Shown here: positions 25,392 through 32,769 of the stretch, piece by piece
How positions within the stretch are numbered: the first letter of the stretch is position 1
How the letters are laid out: the number at the start of each line of letters is the position of its first letter
DNA from: JANMDS01 sp031430575
Lineage (GTDB): Bacteria > Pseudomonadota > Gammaproteobacteria > Burkholderiales > Casimicrobiaceae
DNA length: 64,000 nt
Assembly: GCA_031430575.1 (NCBI GenBank)
Contig: JANPBT010000017.1
Location: 62,001 to 126,000, forward strand
Reading direction: 5' to 3'
Notes under the pieces: model-generated
What the model saw: only the letters and a program-made list of their open reading frames with translations
Databases searched by the model: none
What the model was told of the DNA's origin: nothing
Made by a program: the position numbers and the translations under genes

Positions 25392-27050
25392 TCATTCCCA
25401 CTCAATCGTAGCCGGTGGTTTTCCCGAAATATCGTAAACTACCCGATTAATGCCACGCACTTCGTTGATGATGCGGTTGGAAACTTTACCGAGGAGATCG
25501 TGCGGCAGATGCGCCCAGCTTGCGGTCATGAAATCGCTGGTTTGTACGGCTCGCAGCGCCACTACGTTTTCGTAGGTGCGGCCATCGCCCATTACGCCGA
25601 CGCTTTTGACGGGGAGGAATACGGCGAAGGCTTGGCTGGTGGCTTCGTACCAGTTTTTAGGTTGACGGTTGGTGCTTTGGGCGATGTTGGTGGGCGCGGC
25701 GGCGTTTCCCTCACCCTGGCCCTCTCCCAGCGGGAGAGGGGAAATGTATGCGGTATTGCGAAGCTCTTCAATAAATATCGCATCTGCGCGCTGCAATAAC
25801 TGCGCGGCGCGCTCGCTCACTTCACCCAAAATGCGCACGCCTAAACCCGGCCCCGGAAACGGGTGGCGGTAGACCATTTCGCGCGGCAGGCCGAGCTCTA
25901 CGCCTAGCGCGCGCACTTCATCTTTGAAGAGTTCGCGTAAGGGCTCAAGCAATTTCAAGCCGAGCGTGGCGGGCAGGCCGCCTACATTGTGGTGGCTTTT
26001 AATGACCGTGGCTTTTTTGGTTTTGGTGCCGCCGCTCTCCACTACATCGGGGTAAATCGTGCCTTGGGCGAGCCATTTGGCGTTGGCCAATTTTTTGGCT
26101 TCAGCTTGGAATACTTCTACGAATTCGCGCCCGATAATCTTGCGCTTTTGCTCGGGATCTGAAATGCATTTTAAGTGCCCCATAAATTGCGCGCTGGCAT
26201 CGACCGCGATTACTTTCGCGTGCAATTTGCCTGCGAACATTTCCATCACCATCTTGCCTTCGTTCAAGCGCAACAAGCCATGATCGACGAACACGCAGGT
26301 GAGTTGATCGCCAATCGCGCGATGAATGAGCGCGGCGGCTACGGACGAATCGACCCCGCCGCTCAAGCCCAAAATTACTTCTTCATCGCCCACTTGGGCT
26401 TTAATCTTGGCGACGGCTTCGGCGACGTAGTTGCCCATTACCCAATCGCCTGAACAGAGGCAAATCTCGCGCACGAAGCGCGTGATGAGAGCAGCGCCTT
26501 TTTCGGTGTGGGTGACTTCCGGGTGAAATTGCACGCCGTAAAAGCGTTTTTCTTCGTTCGCCATGCCAGCAATGGGGCAGCTTGGCGTAGAGGCCATCAA
26601 CTTAAAGCCGGGCGGCAATTCGGTGACTTTATCGCCGTGGCTCATCCAGATTTTGAGCATGCCGTGGCCTTCGGGCGTGGCGAAATCTTGCAAGCCTTCG
26701 AGCAGCTTGGTGTGCCCACGGGCGCGCATTTCCGCGTAGCCAAATTCGCGGGTATCGCTCCACTCCACTTTGCCGCCTAGCTGCACGGCCATCGTTTGCA
26801 TCCCGTAGCAAATGCCGAGCACAGGCACGCCAAGCGACCACACGCAATCGGGCGCGCGCAACTCGTGATCTTCATAGGTTGATGCATGCGAGCCAGACAA
26901 GATGATGCCGTTTGGCGCGAAGTTTTTGATGAACGCTTCACTTAAATCGTTAGGGTGAATTTCGCAGTAGACCTTCGCCTCGCGCACGCGGCGAGCGATG
27001 AGTTGGGTGACTTGGCTTCCGAAGTCTAAGATGAGGATTTTTTCGCGCAT
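25392..27050 (-). CDS. guaA: GMP synthase (glutamine-hydrolysing) with in-frame repeat insertion
   Basis: GuaA converts XMP to GMP. The N-terminal class-I amidotransferase has the catalytic Cys in LGICYGMQ and His in GVQFHPEVTHT; the P-loop of the ATP pyrophosphatase is LGLSGGVDSSVAAA. The C-terminus ends GKPPATIEWE as in other GuaA proteins. It has 552 residues, about 27 more than the E. coli enzyme. The excess follows EELRNTAYI near residue 435 and includes SPLPLGEGQGEG, encoded by a GC-rich palindromic repeat, then resumes at NWYEATSQAFAVFLP. The frame is kept, so the protein is probably still active. Confidence 0.95.
   Translation of the reverse strand: MREKILILDFGSQVTQLIARRVREAKVYCEIHPNDLSEAFIKNFAPNGIILSGSHASTYEDHELRAPDCVWSLGVPVLGICYGMQTMAVQLGGKVEWSDTREFGYAEMRARGHTKLLEGLQDFATPEGHGMLKIWMSHGDKVTELPPGFKLMASTPSCPIAGMANEEKRFYGVQFHPEVTHTEKGAALITRFVREICLCSGDWVMGNYVAEAVAKIKAQVGDEEVILGLSGGVDSSVAAALIHRAIGDQLTCVFVDHGLLRLNEGKMVMEMFAGKLHAKVIAVDASAQFMGHLKCISDPEQKRKIIGREFVEVFQAEAKKLANAKWLAQGTIYPDVVESGGTKTKKATVIKSHHNVGGLPATLGLKLLEPLRELFKDEVRALGVELGLPREMVYRHPFPGPGLGVRILGEVSERAAQLLQRADAIFIEELRNTAYISPLPLGEGQGEGNAAAPTNIAQSTNRQPKNWYEATSQAFAVFLPVKSVGVMGDGRTYENVVALRAVQTSDFMTASWAHLPHDLLGKVSNRIINEVRGINRVVYDISGKPPATIEWE
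25706..25742. repeat. GC-rich palindromic repeat inserted in guaA
   Basis: CCCTCTCCC and GGGAGAGGG flank a short centre at 25720-25741, preceded by CCTCACCCTGG. It belongs to the same family as the repeats at 853-966 and is translated as PLPLGEGQGEG in GuaA. Confidence 0.8.
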
Positions 27051-27086
27051 GTTTTGGATTATGGGCTACAAAAAAATGGGGGCTAC

Positions 27087-27119
27087 AAAAAACACAAACG
27101 GCCCGAAGGCCGTTGTGTG
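27087..27119 (-). terminator. Rho-independent terminator after the DUF2059 gene
   Basis: A hairpin with ACGGCC/GGCCGT arms and a 4-base loop (27092-27119) is followed on the minus strand by six T. It lies just past the DUF2059 stop and upstream of guaA, so guaA may need its own promoter or read-through. Confidence 0.75.
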
Positions 27120-27133
27120 CGCTATTTTTTCAA

Positions 27134-27721
27134 TCACTTCGGTGCTGCGGGCGCAGGGGCTGGCGCAGCGGGTTTCGCTGGTGCCGGTGCTTTTTGCGCG
27201 GCAGGTGCTGGCTGCTTAGGCAGCTTGATATTTTCTTTGGCTAGCGCTTCGGTAACCCGTTTATCCATCTCTGGCGCGAGCGTGCCCGCCCATTTCGCCG
27301 CGGCTTGCATATTTTCTTGACCAAGTTTGCCCTGCAACTCGCTCAGCTTTTTACCGGCTGGGCTTTGGTTGAACTTTACGATTTCTTTGATCTCGTCGTG
27401 CGAAAGCGCATTGTGATAAACGAGCATCATCTGGTCGTAAAGCCCATCTGGCTTACCGGCATTTTCAGTCAATACCGCCGCCATCTGATCGCGAATGATT
27501 TGAAAGCCTTTTTCTGGAAATTTCGGATCGAGCTTTCGCACGCCCGGCACCATGCCTTGCACTTGGCCGTTGGCCATCATCATGGGCAAGTTTTTTGCAC
27601 TGGAAATATCAAGAAAAATACGCAAATCTGCTTTTTTTGCAGGAGTAAGCTCATCAGCCCAAATCTGCGCCGCAGGTATGAGCATCAAAAATGCTGCGAC
27701 AAAAAATTTTCTATTCAACAT
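27134..27721 (-). CDS. DUF2059 secreted protein
   Basis: 195 residues. A signal peptide (FFVAAFLMLIPAAQIWADE) is followed by a DUF2059 domain: DQMAAVLTENAGKPDGLYDQMMLVYHNALSHDEIKEIVKFNQSPAGKKL. The C-terminal ~30 residues are Ala/Pro-rich. Function is unknown. It lies between guaB (11-base overlap) and guaA. A dispersed-motif copy encodes IPAAQI of the signal peptide. Confidence 0.8.
   Translation of the reverse strand: MLNRKFFVAAFLMLIPAAQIWADELTPAKKADLRIFLDISSAKNLPMMMANGQVQGMVPGVRKLDPKFPEKGFQIIRDQMAAVLTENAGKPDGLYDQMMLVYHNALSHDEIKEIVKFNQSPAGKKLSELQGKLGQENMQAAAKWAGTLAPEMDKRVTEALAKENIKLPKQPAPAAQKAPAPAKPAAPAPAPAAPK
27661..27679 (-). repeat. Dispersed 19-bp motif copy inside the DUF2059 signal peptide
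   Basis: Exact copy, read as LIPAAQIWA in the hydrophobic part of the signal peptide. Confidence 0.9.
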
Positions 27722-29171
27722 GGTAATTTGGAGCCTCTTTAGTAATTTGCACGTCGTGTACGTGCGATTCCCGCATGCCTGCGGCGCTAATTTCTACAAA
27801 CTCACTGCGGGTACGCATTGCTTCGATCGATTCGCAGCCGCAATAGCCCATACTGGCTCGAACGCCGCCGACCAGCTGATGGATGACCGCCAGCGCGCTG
27901 CCTTTGTATGGCACGCGCCCTTCGATGCCCTCGGGCACTAGCTTATCTAGATTGGCCTCATTATCTTGGAAGTAGCGATCTTTTGAGCCCTTTTCCATGG
28001 CGCCAAGCGAGCCCATGCCGCGATAAGATTTATATGAGCGCCCTTGAAACAAAATGACTTCGCCTGGGCACTCATCGGTTCCGGCGAGCAAGCCACCCAG
28101 CATAACGGTATGCGCGCCTGCTGCAAGCACCTTTGCGATATCGCCCGAGTATCGGATTCCGCCATCCGCGATGACGGGCACGCCCGTGCCCTCAAGCCCG
28201 CGCACGGCTTCCGACACCGCGGTAATCTGCGGCATGCCGACGCCGGTGACGATGCGCGTGGTGCAAATCGACCCCGGGCCAATGCCCACCTTCACGCCAT
28301 CGGCACCCGCATCTGCCAGCGCTTTTGCCCCAGCAGCGGTTACCACGTTGCCAACGATAATCTGGGCATTTGGGTAGTGTTGCTTAGCCCATCGCACGCG
28401 ATTGAGCACCCCTTGCGAGTGGCCGTGCGCGGTATCGATCACGAGCGCATCGACACCAGCGGCAATGAGCCGCTCAACACGGTCTTCAGTGCCCTCGGCG
28501 ACCCCGACTGCTGCCGCAACCCGCAAGCGCCCAAGCTCATCTTTGCAAGCATCAGGATGTTCGGTGGATTTCGTAATATCTTTTACCGTGATGAGGCCAC
28601 GAAGCTGAAATGCATCGTTGACAACGAGCACGCGCTCGAGCTTGTGCTTGTGCATGAGCATGCGGGCTTCTTCAATCGGTGCGCCTTCTTTAACCGTAAT
28701 GAGCCGATTTGCCGGCGTCATGATGTTGCCAACGGACTGGTCGAGCGCGGTCTCAAAGCGCAAATCGCGATTGGTCACGATGCCAACAAGCTTTTCGCCG
28801 TCGACCACGGGCAGCCCAGAAATATGATTGCGTTCGGTGAGTGCGAGCACTTCGCGCACGGTCATGCCCGAGGTCACAGTAATGGGGTCTTTGACTACAC
28901 CGGCCTCGAAGCGCTTTACTTTTGCAACTTCTGCAGCCTGCTCCGCTGGGGATAAGTTTTTATGAATAACCCCTATTCCGCCCGCCTGCGCGAGGGCAAT
29001 TGCAAGATTAGCCTCGGTGACGGTATCCATTGCCGCTGAAAGTATCGGCAAATTGAGTGAAATCGTGCGCGTGAGCTGCGTGCGAAGCGATACATCTTTC
29101 GGGAGCACGGCGGAATGCGCCGGAACGAGGAGGACGTCGTCAAACGTCAAGGCTTTTCGTACGATTCGCAC
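27711..29171 (-). CDS. guaB: IMP dehydrogenase
   Basis: 486 residues, the normal length. Two CBS domains (about 95-210) interrupt the barrel. GVKVGIGPGSICTTRIVTGVGMPQ carries the catalytic Cys and flexible loop, and YKSYRGMGSLGAM the phosphate-binding loop. It makes XMP from IMP, the step before GuaA. A GTP-sensing or IMP-binding promoter element is not obvious. Confidence 0.96.
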   Translation of the reverse strand: MRIVRKALTFDDVLLVPAHSAVLPKDVSLRTQLTRTISLNLPILSAAMDTVTEANLAIALAQAGGIGVIHKNLSPAEQAAEVAKVKRFEAGVVKDPITVTSGMTVREVLALTERNHISGLPVVDGEKLVGIVTNRDLRFETALDQSVGNIMTPANRLITVKEGAPIEEARMLMHKHKLERVLVVNDAFQLRGLITVKDITKSTEHPDACKDELGRLRVAAAVGVAEGTEDRVERLIAAGVDALVIDTAHGHSQGVLNRVRWAKQHYPNAQIIVGNVVTAAGAKALADAGADGVKVGIGPGSICTTRIVTGVGMPQITAVSEAVRGLEGTGVPVIADGGIRYSGDIAKVLAAGAHTVMLGGLLAGTDECPGEVILFQGRSYKSYRGMGSLGAMEKGSKDRYFQDNEANLDKLVPEGIEGRVPYKGSALAVIHQLVGGVRASMGYCGCESIEAMRTRSEFVEISAAGMRESHVHDVQITKEAPNYHVE

Positions 29172-29322
29172 CAGATCAAGCTTTCAAAACGTCGATTATA
29201 GCGAAGCGAACGCGGGTGTTTGTCGCATATTTGCTGACCGCTTAGCGCGCAAAGAGATCGTCACTTGCGGCAAGGCGTTGCATTTAGCATAATGTCATGA
29301 ACTTGTTTGGAGCCGCACCCAA

Positions 29323-29973
29323 ATGCAATTTCGCAATGCCATACTTTCAATTTCCGTCGCCATGAGCTTTGCCCAGCTCTCAGACGCACAAACGCTTTAT
29401 CGTTGGACTGACCCGCAAGGCCGCGTTCACTATACCGACTCAGCGCCACCGTCGACCGCAAAAGAATCCCGCACCGTGACCACCGACGCCGCGGCCGATC
29501 AGCGCGCGGCCGATTCGTTACGGGAACAAAACGACGCTTTGAGCAAACGCTCAGCGGATCGCAATAAATCTCCAGAAGATCGCGAGCGCGAGAAAAAAGA
29601 AGCTGATCGTAAGGCACGCTGCGGTCAACTCATGGCCATTGTCAACGCGGTGGATCGCGGTGATTCCCTCTTTCGGCAGAACGAAAAAGGTGAAAAAACT
29701 GAGATTACTGGTAATGCGCGCGAGTTTGAGAAAGTACGCAGTGGCCAGCAATTTCAATTGGAATGCCAAGATTTGGCCAATAGCGCCTCGAACGCAAGTA
29801 AGTCTGCGGCAGCAAAAGCAGCAGGCCAACAGTCGGCTGCGGGTGCGGCAGGAGCAAACGCAAATGCCAGCAATGCCGGAAGCGCTGCGCCATCTTCTGG
29901 CAGCGCGCCTTCTTCTGGCAGCGCTCCGACAAAACCGCCGTCATCAACCGGTTCGCCATCGGGCGCGAAATAG
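29323..29973 (+). CDS. DUF4124 domain secreted protein
   Basis: 216 residues. A signal peptide ends near QLSDA. TLYRWTDPQGRVHYTDSAPP is the DUF4124 signature. A charged, coiled stretch (SADRNKSPEDREREKKEADRKARC written in parts) and a low-complexity Ala/Ser/Gly tail with a tandem APSSGS repeat follow. The function is unknown. It is divergent from guaB and ends before a strong terminator. Confidence 0.8.
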   Translation: MQFRNAILSISVAMSFAQLSDAQTLYRWTDPQGRVHYTDSAPPSTAKESRTVTTDAAADQRAADSLREQNDALSKRSADRNKSPEDREREKKEADRKARCGQLMAIVNAVDRGDSLFRQNEKGEKTEITGNAREFEKVRSGQQFQLECQDLANSASNASKSAAAKAAGQQSAAGAAGANANASNAGSAAPSSGSAPSSGSAPTKPPSSTGSPSGAK

Positions 29974-30014
29974 CCGACGGCACGAAACGCTATTGCATAG
30001 TAAATTGCCTTTAC

Positions 30015-30054
30015 GACATAAAAAAAACGACGCGAAGCGTCGTTTTTTTATGTC
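30015..30054. terminator. Strong bidirectional terminator between DUF4124 and ppiD
   Basis: Arms of about 18 bases, GACATAAAAAAA...CGACGC and its complement, surround a 3-base loop with one bulged A. T-runs occur in both directions. It separates two convergent genes. A dispersed-motif copy starts at its last base. Confidence 0.88.
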
Positions 30055-30072
30055 TACCTGCGGCGCAGATTT
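30054..30072 (+). repeat. Dispersed 19-bp motif copy abutting a terminator
   Basis: Eighteen of 19 positions match (CTACC start). It touches the right arm of the bidirectional terminator. Confidence 0.88.
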
Positions 30073-30093
30073 GCCCCAAATTTGGCTTTAAAA

Positions 30094-32085
30094 TTACTTC
30101 CTGGCGTCTTTCGGCGCATCTTTAGCGGAATCTTTAGGCGCAGCTTTGACGTCTGCCTTCTTCGGATCAGTCGATCCGGTCAATTCATCTTTCTTTTCGA
30201 TCATTGCTTTGTTAGTCTCCGTTTTAACGGACGTACGCAATGAGGCCAAATAGGCCGTAACCAGATCGCCCGAAGCGATTCCAGCTACGCGCGTTGAAGC
30301 AGTTTTGATTTTGGCCTCATCAGCCGCGCTATCGATCACTTTGGTAACGCGCACAAACGCATAGCCGCCTTGATCGCTAGCACCACCGATAACAGCGGGT
30401 AGTTTGTCTGCCGGTGCAGCAAAAATTGCTTTGACTAAATCTTCACTGATTCCTGGTGCACGTTGCGCACGCGTGATCGTCGACGGCGCGGTGAACTGCA
30501 CGCCTGCAGCTTGCTCTTGCCCTGCGCGCACTTGCGGTAGCTTTTCTTCGCCGACTTTCTTTGCCAAGTCTGCTGCGCCTTTACGTTTGAGCTCGGCAAT
30601 GACTTCAGCTTTCACTTCTTCATAAGGGCGCGTCGCAGCAGGCTTATGCTCGAGTACGCGCGCAGACATTAAGGTATTGGGTGCAATTTCAACGGCTTCA
30701 GTATTTTTCTTTGATGTCAGCGCGCTTTGCGAAAAAATCGCTTGCGTCATCTTTGTATTCCCCATTGCAATCGCCTGCACTTGCGAACGGGTCAACAGTT
30801 GCGAGGTGACCGCCGGGATTTTGGTGTCTTCAGTAATGCTTTTGAATGTATCGGACTGCTCAAAAACTTTATCTTGAAATTTTTGCGCTGATTCCGCAAA
30901 TTTCTGTTGCGCAGCCTGATTTTTAAGATCTTGCTCAATTTTGCCTTTGATCGAATCAAAAGCAGGCACTTCCCCGCCTTTTACATTGGTAAGGCGGATC
31001 ACATGAAAACCAAAATCGGATGCAATCGGGCCACGAATCTCGTCTTTTTTCATGGTGTAAACAGCATCTTCAAAGGGCTTAACCATTGCCCCGCGCCCGA
31101 AGAAACCCAAATCTCCACCCTGATCTTTTGAGCCAGGATCATCAGAGTTAGCTTTTGCCAATTCAGAAAACTTGCTTGGATCGGCTTGGACTTTGGCAAA
31201 AATGTCTTCCGCTTTTTTCTTTGCCGCATCCCGGTCGACTGGTTTACCGTCTTTTGTCAATCCGACTAGGATGTGGCTTGCCTGCCGCTCTTCGGCGGTT
31301 GCAAATTCTTTACCGCGTGCATCATAAGCAGCTTTCACCGCCGCCGCATCAATCGATTGCTGGCTGGCAATACCCGCTTGCCCTAAGATGAAATATTCCA
31401 GTTTTACTTGCTCAGGCGACTGATAGTTTGCCGCGTTTTTTTCATACTGCGCTTTCGCTGTCGCGTCATCAATGTTGATCTGAGCTTGCAGCGATTGGTT
31501 AGTCAGCAGGGCAACAGCAACCTCGCGCTGCTGCTCGTTAAGCTGCATCCAACGCTGAGTTTGGGTTGCAGATACGATGTGTGAGCCAGATAAGGCATCT
31601 TGCATTGGTTGCAAGGAGAGATCTTGCCGCAGGCGCTGCTCAAACATGAGCGTCGACATCCCTTGCGCGCGCAGCGTTTCTTCATAGCGCTTAGGAGAAA
31701 ATTTGCCGTCTTCCTGAAACGCTGGGATTTCAGAAATCGTCTTTTGCATCTGTGCGGTGGTCGCCACAAAATTAAGTGACTGGCCTTTGACTTTGAGGAG
31801 GCGCTGGTTAACTAAGCCGTCGAGAACTTGCCCGCGCACTTCGTTATTGTCAAACATCGCAGGATCAAACGAACGCCCAAGCATGCCGCGCAGGCGTTCG
31901 GTTTGATCGCGCATGGAGTTATCGTATTCTTGGCGCAGTATTTTCTCGCCACCGACGCGCGCAATCGCATCCTCGGCGTTGCTACCCCGCAAGTAAGAAT
32001 CGACCCCAAACAAAGCAAATGGCACCATGATGATCGCCAAAATGATTTGTACTAACCGTTTGTTACGACCTACGAAATCATACAT
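30094..32085 (-). CDS. ppiD: Periplasmic folding chaperone PpiD (SurA-N / parvulin)
   Basis: 663 residues. A cytoplasmic start and one membrane helix (LVQIILAIIMVPFALFGV) are followed by a SurA-N-like chaperone region, then a parvulin domain at about 265-365 (ASHILVGLTKDGK, DPGSKDQGGDLGFFGRGAM, GPIASDFGFHVIRL). PpiD is anchored in the inner membrane near the Sec translocon and assists outer-membrane proteins. It ends with a Lys/Ala/Asp-rich tail. Confidence 0.92.
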   Translation of the reverse strand: MYDFVGRNKRLVQIILAIIMVPFALFGVDSYLRGSNAEDAIARVGGEKILRQEYDNSMRDQTERLRGMLGRSFDPAMFDNNEVRGQVLDGLVNQRLLKVKGQSLNFVATTAQMQKTISEIPAFQEDGKFSPKRYEETLRAQGMSTLMFEQRLRQDLSLQPMQDALSGSHIVSATQTQRWMQLNEQQREVAVALLTNQSLQAQINIDDATAKAQYEKNAANYQSPEQVKLEYFILGQAGIASQQSIDAAAVKAAYDARGKEFATAEERQASHILVGLTKDGKPVDRDAAKKKAEDIFAKVQADPSKFSELAKANSDDPGSKDQGGDLGFFGRGAMVKPFEDAVYTMKKDEIRGPIASDFGFHVIRLTNVKGGEVPAFDSIKGKIEQDLKNQAAQQKFAESAQKFQDKVFEQSDTFKSITEDTKIPAVTSQLLTRSQVQAIAMGNTKMTQAIFSQSALTSKKNTEAVEIAPNTLMSARVLEHKPAATRPYEEVKAEVIAELKRKGAADLAKKVGEEKLPQVRAGQEQAAGVQFTAPSTITRAQRAPGISEDLVKAIFAAPADKLPAVIGGASDQGGYAFVRVTKVIDSAADEAKIKTASTRVAGIASGDLVTAYLASLRTSVKTETNKAMIEKKDELTGSTDPKKADVKAAPKDSAKDAPKDARK

Positions 32086-32110
32086 AGCGTTACTGCCGAA
32101 AAGTAAAAAG

Positions 32111-32139
32111 AAAAAAGGCGAACACTCGGGTTCGCCTTT
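32111..32139 (-). terminator. Terminator after tRNA-Asp
   Basis: Arms AAAGGCGAAC and GTTCGCCTTT form a hairpin; on the minus strand it is followed by a T-rich stretch (TTTCTTTTTAC). It would end the tRNA-Val/tRNA-Asp transcript before ppiD. Confidence 0.8.
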
Positions 32140-32147
32140 CGGGGTAT

Positions 32148-32224
32148 TGGCGGAGCGGACGGGGCTCGAACCCGCGACCCCCGGCGTGACAGGCCGGTAT
32201 TCTAACCAACTGAACTACCACTCC
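32148..32224 (-). tRNA. tRNA-Asp (anticodon GTC), CCA encoded
   Basis: On the minus strand the acceptor arm GGAGTGG pairs with CCGCTCC, the D-arm is AGTTCAGTTGGTTAGAAT, the anticodon loop is CTGTCAC and the T-arm GCGGGTTCGAGCCCCGT, followed by GCCA. Confidence 0.95.
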
Positions 32225-32240
32225 TTTGTACAACATTTTT

Positions 32241-32316
32241 TGGTGGGCGCTGAGAGGCTCGAACTCCCGACATTCGCCTTGTAAGGGCGACGCTCTACCA
32301 ACTGAGCTAAGCGCCC
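32241..32316 (-). tRNA. tRNA-Val (anticodon TAC), CCA encoded
   Basis: On the minus strand GGGCGCT pairs with AGCGCCC, the D-arm is AGCTCAGTTGGTAGAGC, the anticodon stem-loop is TCGCC-CTTACAA-GGCGA and the T-arm contains GTTCGAG, followed by ACCA. It is 16 bases upstream of tRNA-Asp. Confidence 0.95.
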
Positions 32317-32403
32317 GACGCTGCAACACAACCACACTAATTAAGCTTGCAACACGGGTTTAAATGATCACCTACGTCACGATCATTAATCACACCAAGC
32401 CCG

Positions 32404-32676
32404 CTAATTTACCATATCTTTGAGACCCTTACCAGCGCGAAACTTCGGAACTTTTGCAGCCTTAATTTCAATCGCCGTACCGTCGCGGGGATTGCGCCCC
32501 GTGCGCGCTTTGCGCTTATCAACATAAAAGCTACCGAAACCCACGAGAGTTACAACATCACCCTTTTTGAGAGCAACGCTAACGCCTTTAAGAAATGCAT
32601 CGATTGCGCGCGCAGCGGAGGCTTTAGACAAATCAGCCTCAGAGGCAACGCACTCAATAATTTCTGCTTTATTCAT
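32404..32676 (-). CDS. hupB: DNA-binding protein HU
   Basis: 90 residues starting MNKAEIIECVA at 32676. KKGDVVTLVGFGSFYVDKRKARTGRNPRDGTAIEIKA is the HU/IHF arm and signature. It sits downstream of lon, the usual proteobacterial order. The frame extends upstream to 32760 but that part overlaps the lon terminator. Confidence 0.96.
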   Translation of the reverse strand: MNKAEIIECVASEADLSKASAARAIDAFLKGVSVALKKGDVVTLVGFGSFYVDKRKARTGRNPRDGTAIEIKAAKVPKFRAGKGLKDMVN

Positions 32677-32696
32677 ATTTTTGTACCTGAAGTAGA

Positions 32697-32737
32697 TGGA
32701 AATAAAAGGGAGCTTTCGCTCCCCTTTTATTTCCATT
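32697..32737 (-). terminator. Terminator between lon and hupB
   Basis: A long near-perfect hairpin: GGAAATAAAAGGG...GCTCCCCTTTTATTTCC with a TTTC loop. The A/T-rich arms place T-runs at its base in both directions. It lies between the lon stop and the hupB start. Confidence 0.75.
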
Positions 32738-32769
32738 TTTTCGAGTATACCGTTTGCCAAATATTGCGG

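Noticed and set aside
27775..27793. Motif look-alike at the guaB C-terminus (EISAAGM)
   Set aside because: The inner half is CTAATTT and the peptide is typical of IMP dehydrogenases, so it is ordinary coding sequence.
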